This document shows, one piece after another, positions 29,049 to 38,380 of a DNA stretch of 51,570 bases. This DNA comes from Chrysochromulina tobinii. Taxonomy: Eukaryota; Haptophyta; Prymnesiales; Chrysochromulinaceae. Below the pieces are notes generated by a model, which did not search any database, had not been told where the DNA came from, and saw only the letters and a program-made list of their open reading frames with translations. The position numbers and the translations under genes are program-made. Position 1 is the stretch's first letter; each line of letters starts with the position of its first letter. The stretch spans positions 1 to 51,570 of the forward strand of contig JWZX01002769.1 in NCBI GenBank assembly GCA_001275005.1, written 5' to 3'.

Positions 29049-29744
29049 CTCCAGCTCAGTTTTGGTGATCACGTCGTCAGGAGTTCGAGGCGTCTCCTTG
29101 TGATTCGGGGACTTCTTCTTCTTGATCACCTTCTTCGCTCGCGTAGGCGTTTCGGTGTTGGGATTGTCGGCGGCGAGGAGGAAGCGTCTGGAAGGACAGA
29201 CGATAACTTCTGGTCGGGTCCGCGGCCCTTCCACAGGTCAGTTTCGTCGCGGTCTCGCACGCTCAACATCCCTCAAAGGACGGCTCCGCACACCACGGTC
29301 AACACAAGTGCTGACTGTACTCGCTCGCTCACAGGCTACGCAATTACGCTAGTAACGTAGTACCGGTACCGGGTCTAGATCGTTCTCTCCCAGCACACAT
29401 TGCCAGCACACAGCTCAGTGGTCCCTGGTGCTTTGCTGCCTTATACTACAGGGCGGGACTGTGATTGGCAATCAGGTGGGTGGTGGGGTGCATCGTGACA
29501 TGTCGTGAGCGTCGGTGGAATCTTTATTACATAGGTTCGCACCCTGCACGTGGCGTGCGCCCGTACGTGTGCGCCCGTGTGTCCCGTGTGTGTCCCGGCT
29601 CCCCCCGGTGTCTTTTAACACCTTGTCCCGGCTTTCCCCCCGGGTCTTTCTAAAGTTCTGTGCATGTTTTGAAGGTCAAGTTTTGGCACGGAGTTTTGTT
29701 TGGCTGCTCGTCGGGAATCGATCGGACCAGGCTGTACTTCGGCC
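29049..29744. promoter_or_regulatory. Divergent upstream region with a copy of the dispersed 5' element
   Basis: Between the HECT ligase (-) and coiled-coil (+) start codons. It contains TACCGGTACCGGG near 29363 and, at 29560-29650, a copy of the element also found at 38221-38359 and 49443-49557. The shared core runs through GTGTGTCCCGGCTCCC and ends CCGGTGTCTTTT at 29616. Confidence 0.6.
29560..29650 (+). repeat. Dispersed 5'-flanking element, copy A
   Basis: The core CCCGTGTGTGTCCCGGCTCC followed by CCCCGGTGTCTTTT (29584-29616) matches copies B and C. A second, diverged CTTGTCCCGGCTTTCCCCCC follows. It lies about 125 nt upstream of the next plus-strand ATG, in the same orientation relative to the gene as the other copies. 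Confidence 0.7.
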
Positions 29745-31735
29745 ATGGCGACGCCGGAGCTTCTGAAGGTCCCGGCGACGTTGTCCAATGTCGACCCCAA
29801 CATCAGCTGCTTGAGGTTCACCGTGTCCGAAATTCTGCCATGCGTTCCGCTGCCGCCTCGTGCCATGTGGCCTCCGTATGGCTTCGATGCCGAGCGCGAT
29901 TCTGAGCTGAGGGCAGCCGCAGCCCTAGAGGCACGCCTGGAACAGGATGCTGCCGAGGCGGTCATGCGCGCGGAGCGAGACGAAAAGCGACGGCAGAAGG
30001 AGGAGGAGGAGGCGGCTCGAGCAGCTGAGCTCTTGGCCGCGGCTCAAGCAGAGCTAGCGTCTCGGCAGCGTGAGATGCAGAAACCGAAGCTGTGGACGGC
30101 CGCGAATGCGGAGCCGTCGGTAGCACCCACGCCGATGGCCAATAAGGCACTGGCGGCGAAGGCCGTGACGCCCGAAAAGACAGGCAGCAACGGCAGCAAG
30201 GGAGGCAACAGCAGCAGTGGTGGTGGCGGCAGAAGTAGCCCACCACCGACCGGCGATGACAGCAGCTTTCATGACAGCAGCAGCAGTGGATCGGCGGCGG
30301 CGGCGAGCCCGACGTCGGCCATCTCGGCGTTTTTGGCGCATTTCGGCTGGACCGGCCGAGCGGCGAGCGGTAAGTCCGGCCGAGAGCAGGGCCGAGAGCA
30401 GGCGTTGGTGAACTCGCTCGAGGCGCTTCTGGCACGAGAGGAGGCGGAGGCGGCGGCGGAGCGTGGCGCACCCGAGGAGTATGATGCGCGCGTCGAGCAG
30501 GAGGAGCTCGCGTGGAGAGAGAGAGAGAGCAAGGCCGTCGCCAAGGCTGCCGAGCGCCGCCGCGCTGCCGAGAAGGCGGCGGCCGACAAGGCGGCGGCAG
30601 AGCGGGCAGAGAAGAACAGGATTCAGGCGGCGGCCGAGGCGGCGGTTAGGGTGAAGGCGGCGGAGGCGGAGGCGGCGAAGCGCAAGCTTGAGGAAGAAAC
30701 GGCCGCGGCCGCTACGGCCAAAATGTGGGCCGATAAAGCGGCCGCGGAAACGGAGGCAAAGGCGAAGGCGAAGGCTGAGGCGCTTGCGCTCGCACACGCG
30801 GCCGCAGCGAAGCAGAAGGAAGCGGATGCGAAGGCAGCGGCGGAGGCGGCAGAGCGGAGGGAGAAGCTGAAGGCCGAGGCGCTCGCCATGGCGCTGGCGG
30901 CGGCGGAGAAGAGGAAGGCGGAGGAGGAGAAGGCGGCGGCGGAGGCAGCCGAGAAGGCGCGTCTCGACCTCTGATGACCTCTGATGATCTCTGATGACCA
31001 CTGATGACCCATAATTGCCTCCCTCATCAGGCGCGTCTCGAAGCGGAACGCCTGGCGAAGGAGAAGGCTGAGGCCGATAGAGTCGCCGCTGAGAACGCGA
31101 AGAGAGCCGCCGAGAAGGCGGAGGCGGAGCGGAGGGAGGCCAACAGGCTGGCAGCGATCCGAGCCGAGGCGGAGCGAATCGCTGCCGAGGAGGCGGAGGC
31201 CAAGCGGGTCGAGCAGGCGCGACTGGCAGCCGAGGAGGCGGCGGCCGAGGCGGAGAGGCTCGCAGCAGAGGCAGCCGAAGCGGCCCGTCTGGAGGCCGAG
31301 AGGCTCGAGCAGGAGCGAATCAAGGCCGAGGCGGTTGCGGCCGAAGCGGCACGTCTGGAGGCCGAGAGGCGCGAGAAGGAGCGTCTCGCTGCCGAGAGGG
31401 CCGCGGCGATGGCGGCCAAGATCGAGGCAGCGGCGATGGCAGCACGGCTGAGGGCTGAGGCAGAGTCCTCTTTCGATTCTTCGGCCAAGGATGCCTCAGC
31501 GCCTAGCATGGCGTCCATCATGGCGCCTGGATGGGCGAGGGAGGTCGACCGTTGGAGTGACCGCACAGCCACCAGCAAGCGCGACTCCCTCGCAGGAAGC
31601 ATCTCGAGGCGAAGGATGGAGCGCTCGGCGAGGCGCGCTGGCGTGGGCACGGTGACCCCTTCGAGGACGCCCACGCCAAATAGTTCTGATCAGATGCGGG
31701 CTCGCGCAGATTCGGCAGATTCGGGGGAAACGTAG
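29745..31735 (+). CDS. Ala/Glu/Lys-rich coiled-coil protein (two exons)
   Basis: Exons 29745-30956 and 31031-31735 join in phase 0 to 638 residues. The N-terminal 60 residues are globular-looking ([31 protein letters not shown]). Then come a short helix, a Ser/Gly-rich low-complexity region with (SSSG) runs (about 150-200), and a long highly charged helix from about 220 to 560 built of AEKAAAD/EAERL heptads that may be a single alpha-helix or coiled coil. The tail is Ser/Arg-rich ([13 protein letters not shown] … TPSRTPTP). It resembles trichohyalin- or INCENP-like charged helices in composition only; no family can be claimed. Confidence 0.7.
30957..31030 (+). other. 74-nt introner-like intron with a GC-AG boundary
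   Basis: The intron starts GCGCGTCTCGA, and the same 11 bases begin the next exon at 31031. The body is four imperfect CTCTGATGAC units and the end is CCTCCCTCATCAG. The join [13 protein letters not shown] continues the helix perfectly, and retention would stop the protein at once. No GT-AG alternative exists within the duplicated bases. Confidence 0.75.
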
Positions 31736-32098
31736 CGCGACTTAGATACCGCTCCCCTGGATGTGTTACTATAGAGGCGACCTCCCGCGCCACACCGGTC
31801 ACCGCCTTGTCACCGCCGCGCGCGCCGGTAGCGGTACCGAGGACCGAACCACACTCCACAGTGCACAGAGCGTCTGAGCCGCGCACAGACGCTGTTATCT
31901 GTGGTGTTGCTCAGAGATGACAATCGACATGCGATTAACATACGATGTCATGCCGCATTTCGTACGGTTCATGATCCATTCGTATCCTCGGCAGGTCAGA
32001 CCCTCAACTCTCAGAATGTCCCTGGCCCTCTTGCTACCTTCGACGTTTCTTTCATGTTTGTTCGTGTTCGAACGCAATCAACGCAATCAACGGTTCAC
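31736..32098. other. Intergenic and 5' flank of the PPR gene
   Basis: An in-frame extension of the PPR gene reaches back to a GTG at 31901 but gives no recognisable protein. I see no repeat or RNA gene. Confidence 0.55.
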
Positions 32099-34714
32099 AT
32101 GAGGCGAGTCGTCCTTGGAGTCTCCTCTCGCAACGCCACTGCATCTCCACGAGGCCTCAGTAGAGCGTTCACCTCCGCTGAATGTCGGCGAGGGTTCAGT
32201 GGAACGCCTCTCAACTCGACCGAGTATCGCACGCAAGTACTGGAGTTGACACTTGGCATCATCAAGGCGGCTGGCCGTCCTTTTCGACGGCGTCAAGCAT
32301 TTCGAAGGGGCGAAGTGCTCAAAGATCTTGCAGATCTCGATTCCGACTTGCAACGAGCTACCATGCTTTTTGACAACGGCACACGCAGTGGGTTTGAGCT
32401 CCACGACCGGCAGACAGTCTCGATGCTTGCACGCGCATACTGTGTGCCGCATGCGGTGTGGGAACGTCGCGAGCTGCCTCGCGCATTGCAACTGTTTGAG
32501 ACGATGCTGCAGCAGCCCGCCGACGGAGTTCCGCTGAGCCACAGGTGGACATGCGAGGCAGTCAAGTGCGAGCTAGTGGCGCGTTACGGCGATGCAAACA
32601 GCGGAGTCGCACGAGCGTGCATCGAGCATCGGCAGCCACATGAGCAACGTGTCGACCTCAACACGGAGTCCGTGCTCGCCATCGCCGACAGCGCGGTGCA
32701 GGCGGCGGACGCCCCGTCGCACCTCGAGCGCGCCGTGCAGCTCTACTTGTACGTCGCGCACGCGGCTGTCCGCAGTGGCCAGGCCTTGGAGCACGGCGAT
32801 CTCGACGAGCAGCTCGGGGTTTATCTCGCGGCGCTCACGCGTCTCTTTGGTGCGTGCTCGGCCGCGCGGCAGCTGCCGCAGCACACGATGCTCCTGCTAC
32901 CGGCGCTTGTTGGCTCCACCGGCGCCGCGCCGGGCACTTCGAGTCTCGACGCCGTCGCGCACCGCGCCCAGGACGGCGCCGCCTCGAGCAGCGCTGCCGT
33001 GGGCGGCCTTGTGGACGCCGTCCTGGGCGCTACGGTCGACGAGCGCACCCGCCTAGTCCAGCGGCGACGCAGCGCGCTCAATGCTCTGATCCACGCGTGT
33101 GGCCGAGCCGGTGAGGTGGAGTCTGATTGCGTCTGATTGCATGCAAGTGCTCACCACGGCGCCATCCCATCTCCCCACAGGTGAGGTGGAGTCTGATTGC
33201 GTCTGATTGCATGCCAGTGCTCACCACGGCACCCTCTCCTCCCCACAGGTGAGGTGGAGGCGGCGTGGCATGCCCATCGGGCGGGGGTCACCGCGGGGCT
33301 ACCGGTCGATAAGTATACCGTGACGGCGCTGGTGGCGGCTACCGGTCGCACTCGGGACCGTGCGCGGATTCTGGCGGCGCTGGCAGTGGGGATAGACGCT
33401 CAGCTCCCGGTGCGCACCGATCCGTTTGTGATGACATCTGTACTCAAAGCCCTCATGCTTGCAGGGGAGCATGAGGCGGCGATCGATACGTATGAGCGCG
33501 CTCTCGTGGAGGGCATGCGCCCCACCCCGGCCGTGACGAATGCTCTCAGCCTCGTCTATGCCGGTGCGGGCGACATCGAGCGCGCGACGGCTCTCTTTGA
33601 GACAGCGCGCGAGCGCGGCGCGGCGGGCGGCGCGGCGAGCGGCGCCCAAGACAACGCGAGCGGTGCCCAAGACAACGCGAGCGGCGCCGAGGGTCCCGAT
33701 GGCGTTGCCTTGGGCGAGGCTGCGGATAGCGCCTTGTCGAGCACCGATCCGTCGCGCGGGCGCGACGCGGACACCGCCGTGTGCACGCTGCTCCACGCGT
33801 GCGTGCGCGCGGGCGCGCCCTCGCGAGCACTCGCCACGTACGAGATTCTCGCAGCGAGCGGTTACGTGCCCTCGGGGAGTAGTCCACATGCCGTGCTGCT
33901 GGCCGCGGCCGCGGATGCTGCCGCGGCAGACGGTGCGGCGCACTACGCCGAGGAGCGCCGCAGCGCGACCCTGTCGCTCCATCGCCTCTTTGACGAAGCG
34001 ATCGCATCCGGCGTGCCCGCCGACTCTCGACTTCTGAGCGCTCTCGTGGGCGCCTTTGCGCGCATCGGCGACATCCCGGCAGCGCTGCGGGCGGCACGGC
34101 GCGCCGATGAGCTCGGCGTGCGGCCCGACCTGCAGCTGTTGCGAGCGGTACTGCAGGCCTACCTGCGCGCGCCGTCGGCACAGCGCGATGCGCTGGACTG
34201 GGTTACCTGCGCGGCCGCAGCGCACAGCATCAGCTTGCGTGACGTGGTCGACCTCTTGGTACGTGCGTACCTTGGCAGCGCGACGCCCCGCACCTCCGCG
34301 AGCCCCCCGCAACGATCTCCCCTCGATCTCCCCTCATCGCCCCGGACCTCCGCGAGCCCCCCGAGCACGCCGCCCCCCGTCAGCCATCAGCCGTCGCCAA
34401 CGCACCTCGATGCTGCCCTTGAGCTCTTCGAGCGTTCACGGCGGCATGAGTGGCCACTGGCCGAGCAAACGTACCGGTCACTCCTCAGTGCTTGCTCGCG
34501 GCTCAACAGGCTTCCCGAGGCGATCGTGCTGCTAGAGCACATGGAGAACAAGGGGCACGCTCCCGGCCTCGCGGCACTCGACGACGTCATGCTCGCCAGC
34601 CATCGCGCAGGCGACATCGACGACCAGACTTTGGCACTCTGGTTGGCCGGCTCGGCCGAGGAAACTCAGCTCCTTCCCGAGGACCGCCGCGGTCGCTCTC
34701 ACAGTCGCAGCTAG
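32099..34714 (+). CDS. Pentatricopeptide repeat (PPR) protein, likely organellar (two exons)
   Basis: Exons 32099-33110 and 33249-34714 join to 825 residues. The N-terminus (MRRVVLGVSSRNATASPRGL … ECRRGFSG) is basic and Ser/Ala-rich like a mitochondrial or plastid presequence. PPR-type 35-residue helical pairs are clear from about 330: ALNALIHACGRAGEVEAAW, FVMTSVLKALMLAGEHEAAI, AVTNALSLVYAGAGDIERAT, RLLSALVGAFARIGDIPAAL and TYRSLLSACSRLNRLPEAI. Such proteins bind organellar RNA and affect its processing or translation. Low-complexity inserts interrupt the array: a duplicated SGAQDNA near 33645-33680 and a Ser/Pro-rich block near 34290-34385. The intron falls inside a PPR unit. Confidence 0.85.
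33111..33248 (+). other. Tandemly duplicated introner-like intron (70 + 68 nt)
   Basis: Two near-identical units lie at 33111-33180 and 33181-33248. Each begins GTGAGGTGGAGTCTGATTGC and ends CCCCACAG, and the exon after the second unit again begins GTGAGGTGGAG. Every unit has its own donor and acceptor; removing both gives CGRAGEVEAAW in frame. Confidence 0.85.
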
Positions 34715-34955
34715 CGAAAGTCGCTGCCAGGGCTTCGCTGGATCGTCCTTGGACGGATGCAGTGACGCACCGCACAGTCCACGTTCGGGTCGGACCTATG
34801 ATGTACGTGCGTGCGTGCGGTCCGGCGTGCATGGGCCATGGCGCGCTCTCGCACTCGCTCCGTAACGCGACGCGTAAGCCCTGCCGGGCTGGGCATCCGC
34901 ACATGTAGATGTTAAATAGGAAGAATGCATTCGGTTTTACGTTGCTCAAGAACAT

Positions 34956-35774
34956 CTACCCTTTTCGTGCCACACCAGAGTGAACTTTACCCTGCTCATC
35001 CGGCCACGTGCTCGCCTTGCGCCGGAGCGCCTCCACGTCCTTCTTGGCCACCTCCTGCAACCCACCCGGGGTCAAGTCTCCGAGCTCAAAGGGACCAAAC
35101 GCCACTCGGATCAAGGCCAGCGTACTGAAGCCAAAATGGCTCCACACTCGCCTGATCTCGCGATTCTTGCCCTCGGTGAGCGTCATGCGCAGCCATCGCC
35201 TCCCTCTGGCAGCACTACCATCGCCGTGCACGGGCTCGACTTGCATCGGCCTCAGCTTGGTTCCGTCGGCGAGAGTGAGGCCTGCACTGAGCTCGGCCAG
35301 CATGTCTGTGCTCACGTGCCGCTCGCCGGTTTGGATGAGGCAGTTGTACGCTCTCTCGATGGACGACGAAGGCAGCTCGAGCGAGCGCGCCAGAGAGCCG
35401 AGCGTCGTTAGGAGCAAAAGGCCTTCAGATTCTGCATCGAGTCGACCGACCGAGATGACGCGCGGCAAGTGTCGAGGCAGCTGACCGAACACAGTGGGCC
35501 TCCCATGCGGGTCACTGTGCGTGGTCACGAGCCCTCGAGGTTTGTGGTATCGCCACAGGCGCACGCCGCCCTCTATTTCCTCAATCGCCGGTCCAATCTC
35601 AATGCCGTCCAATGTGATCTGATGGGCCTCTCTCTCAACGCGCAGCGCTGGCGTGCGGCACACCGCCCCATCCACAGCCACGCGACCACTCAAAACAGCG
35701 TGCTCGGCGAGCCTGCGTGAGAGCGCCGACGAGGCGGCGATGACGCGAACGATTGGCTTTCCGAGACGCGGCAT
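34956..35774 (-). CDS. RsuA/RluB-family pseudouridine synthase, probably organellar
   Basis: 272 residues from ATG 35774; the in-frame TTG at 35801 lies within the (ACTTG)n run. Residues 8-65 form an S4 RNA-binding domain (LSRRLAEHAVLSGRVAVDG). The catalytic motif VGRLDAESEGLLLLT at 109-123 contains the nucleophile Asp113. Also present are the start motif YHKPRGLVTTHSD at 76-88 and the C-terminal EGKNREIRRVWSHFGF, both typical of the RsuA/RluB/RluE/RluF group that makes single pseudouridines in rRNA. A basic C-terminal extension follows. Bacterial-type enzymes of this group in eukaryotes normally act on plastid or mitochondrial rRNA; no clear transit peptide is visible. Confidence 0.85.
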   Translation of the reverse strand: MPRLGKPIVRVIAASSALSRRLAEHAVLSGRVAVDGAVCRTPALRVEREAHQITLDGIEIGPAIEEIEGGVRLWRYHKPRGLVTTHSDPHGRPTVFGQLPRHLPRVISVGRLDAESEGLLLLTTLGSLARSLELPSSSIERAYNCLIQTGERHVSTDMLAELSAGLTLADGTKLRPMQVEPVHGDGSAARGRRWLRMTLTEGKNREIRRVWSHFGFSTLALIRVAFGPFELGDLTPGGLQEVAKKDVEALRRKASTWPDEQGKVHSGVARKG

Positions 35775-35796
35775 TTCGGGCGCCTCGTGCCACAAA

Positions 35797-35816
35797 GTCA
35801 AGTCAAGTCAAGTCAA
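35797..35816. repeat. (CAAGT)n run upstream of the pseudouridine synthase gene
   Basis: Four units, reading (ACTTG)n on the sense strand, ending 22 nt before ATG 35774. Confidence 0.9.
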
Positions 35817-36013
35817 GGCGCCCCCGACACTCATTTTGTGGACTGGCATGTATGTTTTACAGACGAGACGCAGTGAAAATACACACGAGAAAAGACTGCC
35901 AGAGCGGAGAGCGCAACTGGTACCGGTACTTGAATGCGTTGGGACTTTTGGGAGCGACCACCAGGTGCCTCTCCGATCGTCTATCCAGAGGCAGCATACT
36001 ACATACGTCAGCC

Positions 36014-36546
36014 TCACGCGGCGACCAGGGTGTTGAGAGCAGCGACCACATCGCCTTTGTGCTCACGCAGTGTCCTCTCTGCCACGTCCTTATCGAGCTC
36101 CATCTCCGTCGCAATCATGACCACGTCGGCCTGCAATGGGAGGGCACGCTCACAGTCATATCCTTGTTCGCGGCGCGAGCGCGCCCGTGTATCAGGTCGC
36201 GAGTGCGGTGTGCAGGCGTGTGCCGGAGAGGGTGAGCGCGCCGAACCTGGTCAATGACCACTGCAGCCAACTCGCGCTCGCGCTCGCGCTCCGCCGCCCG
36301 ATCCACCTCGTCTGCTGCAGTGATACTCGCGAGGGCCTTAGAGGCCTTCGCGGAGTCCAGCTCTTTCTGCTCCACAAAGTCTGTCACCTTGGAGACGTCC
36401 GCACCATCTCTCTTGTTGCCCTGCTCCACTTCCTCCTCGTCATCGTCCGCCTCGCCATCGACCATGGCGTCCGCCGCCGGCCCTGCTGCTGCACCCGCCG
36501 CCGGCTCGGCTTTCGGCGAATCACCTCCCTTCTTTTTGGGCGCCAT
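36014..36546 (-). CDS. HYPK: HYPK: NatA-associated UBA protein (two exons)
   Basis: Exons 36546-36247 and 36130-36014 encode 138 residues. In animals and plants HYPK binds the Naa10/Naa15 N-terminal acetyltransferase (NatA) at the ribosome and tunes its activity. The first 50 residues are basic then acidic low-complexity (MAPKKKGGDSPK … DDDEEEVEQ). The conserved helix is VSKVTDFVEQKELDSAKASK … RERERELAAVVI. The second exon gives the UBA fold seen at the end of HYPK and alpha-NAC: ADVVMIATEMELDKDVAERT and LREHKGDVVAALNTLVAA, with no extra C-terminal domain. A weak ACTTGAC-type motif lies 60-75 nt upstream of the ATG. Confidence 0.92.
36131..36246 (-). other. GT-AG intron, 116 nt, in HYPK
   Basis: Donor GACCAG|GTTCGGCG and acceptor CCCATTGCAG|GCC. 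Splicing joins AAVVIDQ to ADVVMIATEM exactly as the family requires; without it the UBA domain is lost. No flanking duplication. Confidence 0.9.
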
Positions 36547-37181
36547 GCAGTGGAGTGGCCCGCGCGATGCTCCCGCGCGACAGACACGTCTTCTATCGAC
36601 CTCACGTCAAGGCACGTCAAGTCCTCATTGGTTATGTTTCAGATTCATGAACACTTCTGACTTTTTTTTCGCGGCATAATGCGCCCGGCGCAATACAACT
36701 GTGATGCGTCCGGCGCTGATCACTCTTCCGAAGGCTCGCGGATGTGCCCCTTTAGTTTCTTACGCTCCCCCTCCGCACGGACTACGCGCGCGGCGGAAGG
36801 CGGAACGAGCAGCCGCTAGATTTTATTCGACGAAATCAATGTACATTGCACCGTATATGTATATACGTGAATGGTACCTACATTGTATCCGGGTCCACCG
36901 ACGACGCGAACCACCTGGCGCAGCGCGCGCGCGCACCTCTCGCGTGTCACAACACACGTCGGCCGTGGTCGGCCACGAGGAAGAGGTCAATCCCGTGTGT
37001 TGTGACATGCGATTGACCTCTTCCTCGTGCAGTGAGTGCTCGAGGAGGGCATGGCTCTTGGGAGCACATGCTTTGGAGACGCTACCGGAGACGCTGCCGA
37101 ACAGTTGGACACAGGGCACCAGCCCCGGGCTCGGTGGACTCAGTGGACTCAGCTCGGCTGAGCGGGACAGGCTGCTGAGGC
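36547..37181. other. Intergenic region with interlaced inverted repeats
   Basis: Between HYPK and an Ala-rich gene, both on the minus strand. It holds two perfect inverted repeats in A-B-A'-B' order at 36946-37029 and an AT patch GTATATGTATATACG near 36855. No coding evidence. Confidence 0.75.
36946..37029. repeat. Two interlaced perfect inverted repeats (pseudoknot order)
   Basis: Arm A GTCACAACACACG (36946-36958) pairs with 36994-37006, all 13 bases. Arm B CACGAGGAAGAGGTCAAT (36974-36991) pairs with 37012-37029, all 18 bases. The order A, B, A', B' means the two stems either exclude each other or form a pseudoknot. The site is 153 nt beyond the stop codon of the minus-strand gene at 37182-38009, so it may be in its 3' untranslated region. 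Confidence 0.85.
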
Positions 37182-38009
37182 TCAGCCGCATGCGAATAAG
37201 GTGGAGAGGATGTTGGCCGCGTCCACCTTCTTCTTACGCGAATGCTCAGCCTCGAACTGCGCCGCGGCAACAGAGGCGGAGGCGGCGGCGATGGAGGCGG
37301 CGGCAATGGAAGCGGCGTGCGCGGCGGCGAGCCTCTGCCTCTGCTCAGCCTCGAACTGCGCCGCGGCGGCAGCGGCGGAGGCGGCGGCGACGGAAGCGGC
37401 AGCGACTGAGGCAGCATGCGCAGCGGCGTGCGCCGGGTCGAAGAGTGCCAAGCTCTCCCGCGCGGTAGCGTTCGGCGCCCCCCCACATGGAACCGCATGC
37501 GATACCGCTGGCGGGGCCGCCTCAAGAGGCGGCGGCGGCGGCGGTGCTAGCGCTGCGAAGGCGTGCTTGGCTTGCTCCACCGCCCGGCGCGCCTCCGCCT
37601 CATGGTACATCCGCCTCCTCGTGCGCTCCAGGTCCCGATGCGCCTCCGCCAGCTCCTCGCGGATCAAATGGAGCTCGATCTCGGAACTCATGAAGTTGTC
37701 GTCCACGAGCGCCGTGGGCTGGGCTGACAGCAGCATCGGCTCCACGCCGGGGGTCGTCGGCGCGGTTGGTTTGGCGCTAATGACGGCAGCTGCAGAGATC
37801 ATCGAAAGAGCGGTGACGGGCGCGGGTGCGGCCGTTGTGGCGGCTACTATGCGCGGCATCGCCCGTGCGCACACCACCTTGCCCGCCTTGGCCTTCTTAT
37901 CAATGGGTCGGTGGAGGTGGGAGGATTGATGACTCTTGGTATCCGGAGACAGTGATGTGGTGCGTGTCCGAGTCGTTACGTCGGAGTCAGAGTCCGACGA
38001 TGTCGACAT
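37182..38009 (-). CDS. Ala-rich protein of unknown function with duplicated helical repeats
   Basis: 275 residues from ATG 38009; an upstream GTG at 38051 was not used. The N-terminus is Ser/Asp/Thr-rich (STSSDSDSDVTTRTRTT), followed by a basic patch. The middle is an amphipathic helix (SSEIELHLIREELAEAHRDL … RRRMYHEAEARRAVEQ) and a Pro run. The C-terminus has two copies of an about 33-residue unit, AAAHAASVAAASVAAAS…QFEAEQ and AAAHAASIAAASIAAAS…QFEAEH, ending KKKVDAANILSTLFACG. I do not recognise it. The duplicated units come from a near-identical nucleotide repeat, so this part is recent. Confidence 0.5.
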   Translation of the reverse strand: MSTSSDSDSDVTTRTRTTSLSPDTKSHQSSHLHRPIDKKAKAGKVVCARAMPRIVAATTAAPAPVTALSMISAAAVISAKPTAPTTPGVEPMLLSAQPTALVDDNFMSSEIELHLIREELAEAHRDLERTRRRMYHEAEARRAVEQAKHAFAALAPPPPPPLEAAPPAVSHAVPCGGAPNATARESLALFDPAHAAAHAASVAAASVAAASAAAAAAQFEAEQRQRLAAAHAASIAAASIAAASASVAAAQFEAEHSRKKKVDAANILSTLFACG

Positions 38010-38380
38010 CTTCTCCAGAGTGACCTGAGCGAAGCGAGCGCGCGCGCGCACGGTGGCTATTCTCGTGGGGGGCCAGGGCGCGCTCCTGTAGCGCGCGTCT
38101 CAAAATAACCTCGGCTTCTTTTCTAAGTTTGTCCGCAAGTTTCAACTTCCACGCACTTGGAGTACATGTATCATCTGCGTCAGTCTGCTGTTTATGCCCC
38201 TTCTTTAGTTGCTTCCGAGGTACCGGTATTGTGTGTTGTTGGAACTGGGTTTGGATGGATGTGAGGTTCGTCTGTGTGGTCTGTGTGCCTTTGTGCGTCC
38301 GCGTGTCCCGTGTGTCCCGTGTGTGTCCCGGCTCCCCCCGGTGTCTTTTTACCGGTATTCATACTTTTGTCGTGGAGGGG
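38010..38380. promoter_or_regulatory. Divergent upstream region holding copy B of the dispersed element
   Basis: Between divergent start codons. GCGCGCTCCTGTAGCGCGCG near 38077-38096 can form a short hairpin close to the minus-strand gene. The rest is mostly the repeat at 38221-38359. Confidence 0.65.
38221..38359 (+). repeat. Dispersed 5'-flanking element, copy B, bounded by TACCGGTATT
   Basis: It is bounded by direct repeats TACCGGTATT at 38221-38230 and 38350-38359. It includes GGGTTTGGATGGATGTGAGG, tandem CCCGTGTGT units and the end CCGGTGTCTTTTTACCGGTA. It ends 21 nt before the ATG at 38381. Copy C at 49443-49557 matches over nearly the whole length in reverse orientation. Confidence 0.8.

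Noticed and set aside
38129-38380. Upstream extension of the small gene at 38381 with a Cys/Val-rich sequence
   Set aside because: It lies almost entirely in the dispersed element. The same element gives similar peptides upstream of the PRMT-like gene (to 49563) and near 29465-29766, so the reading is repeat-derived, not coding.
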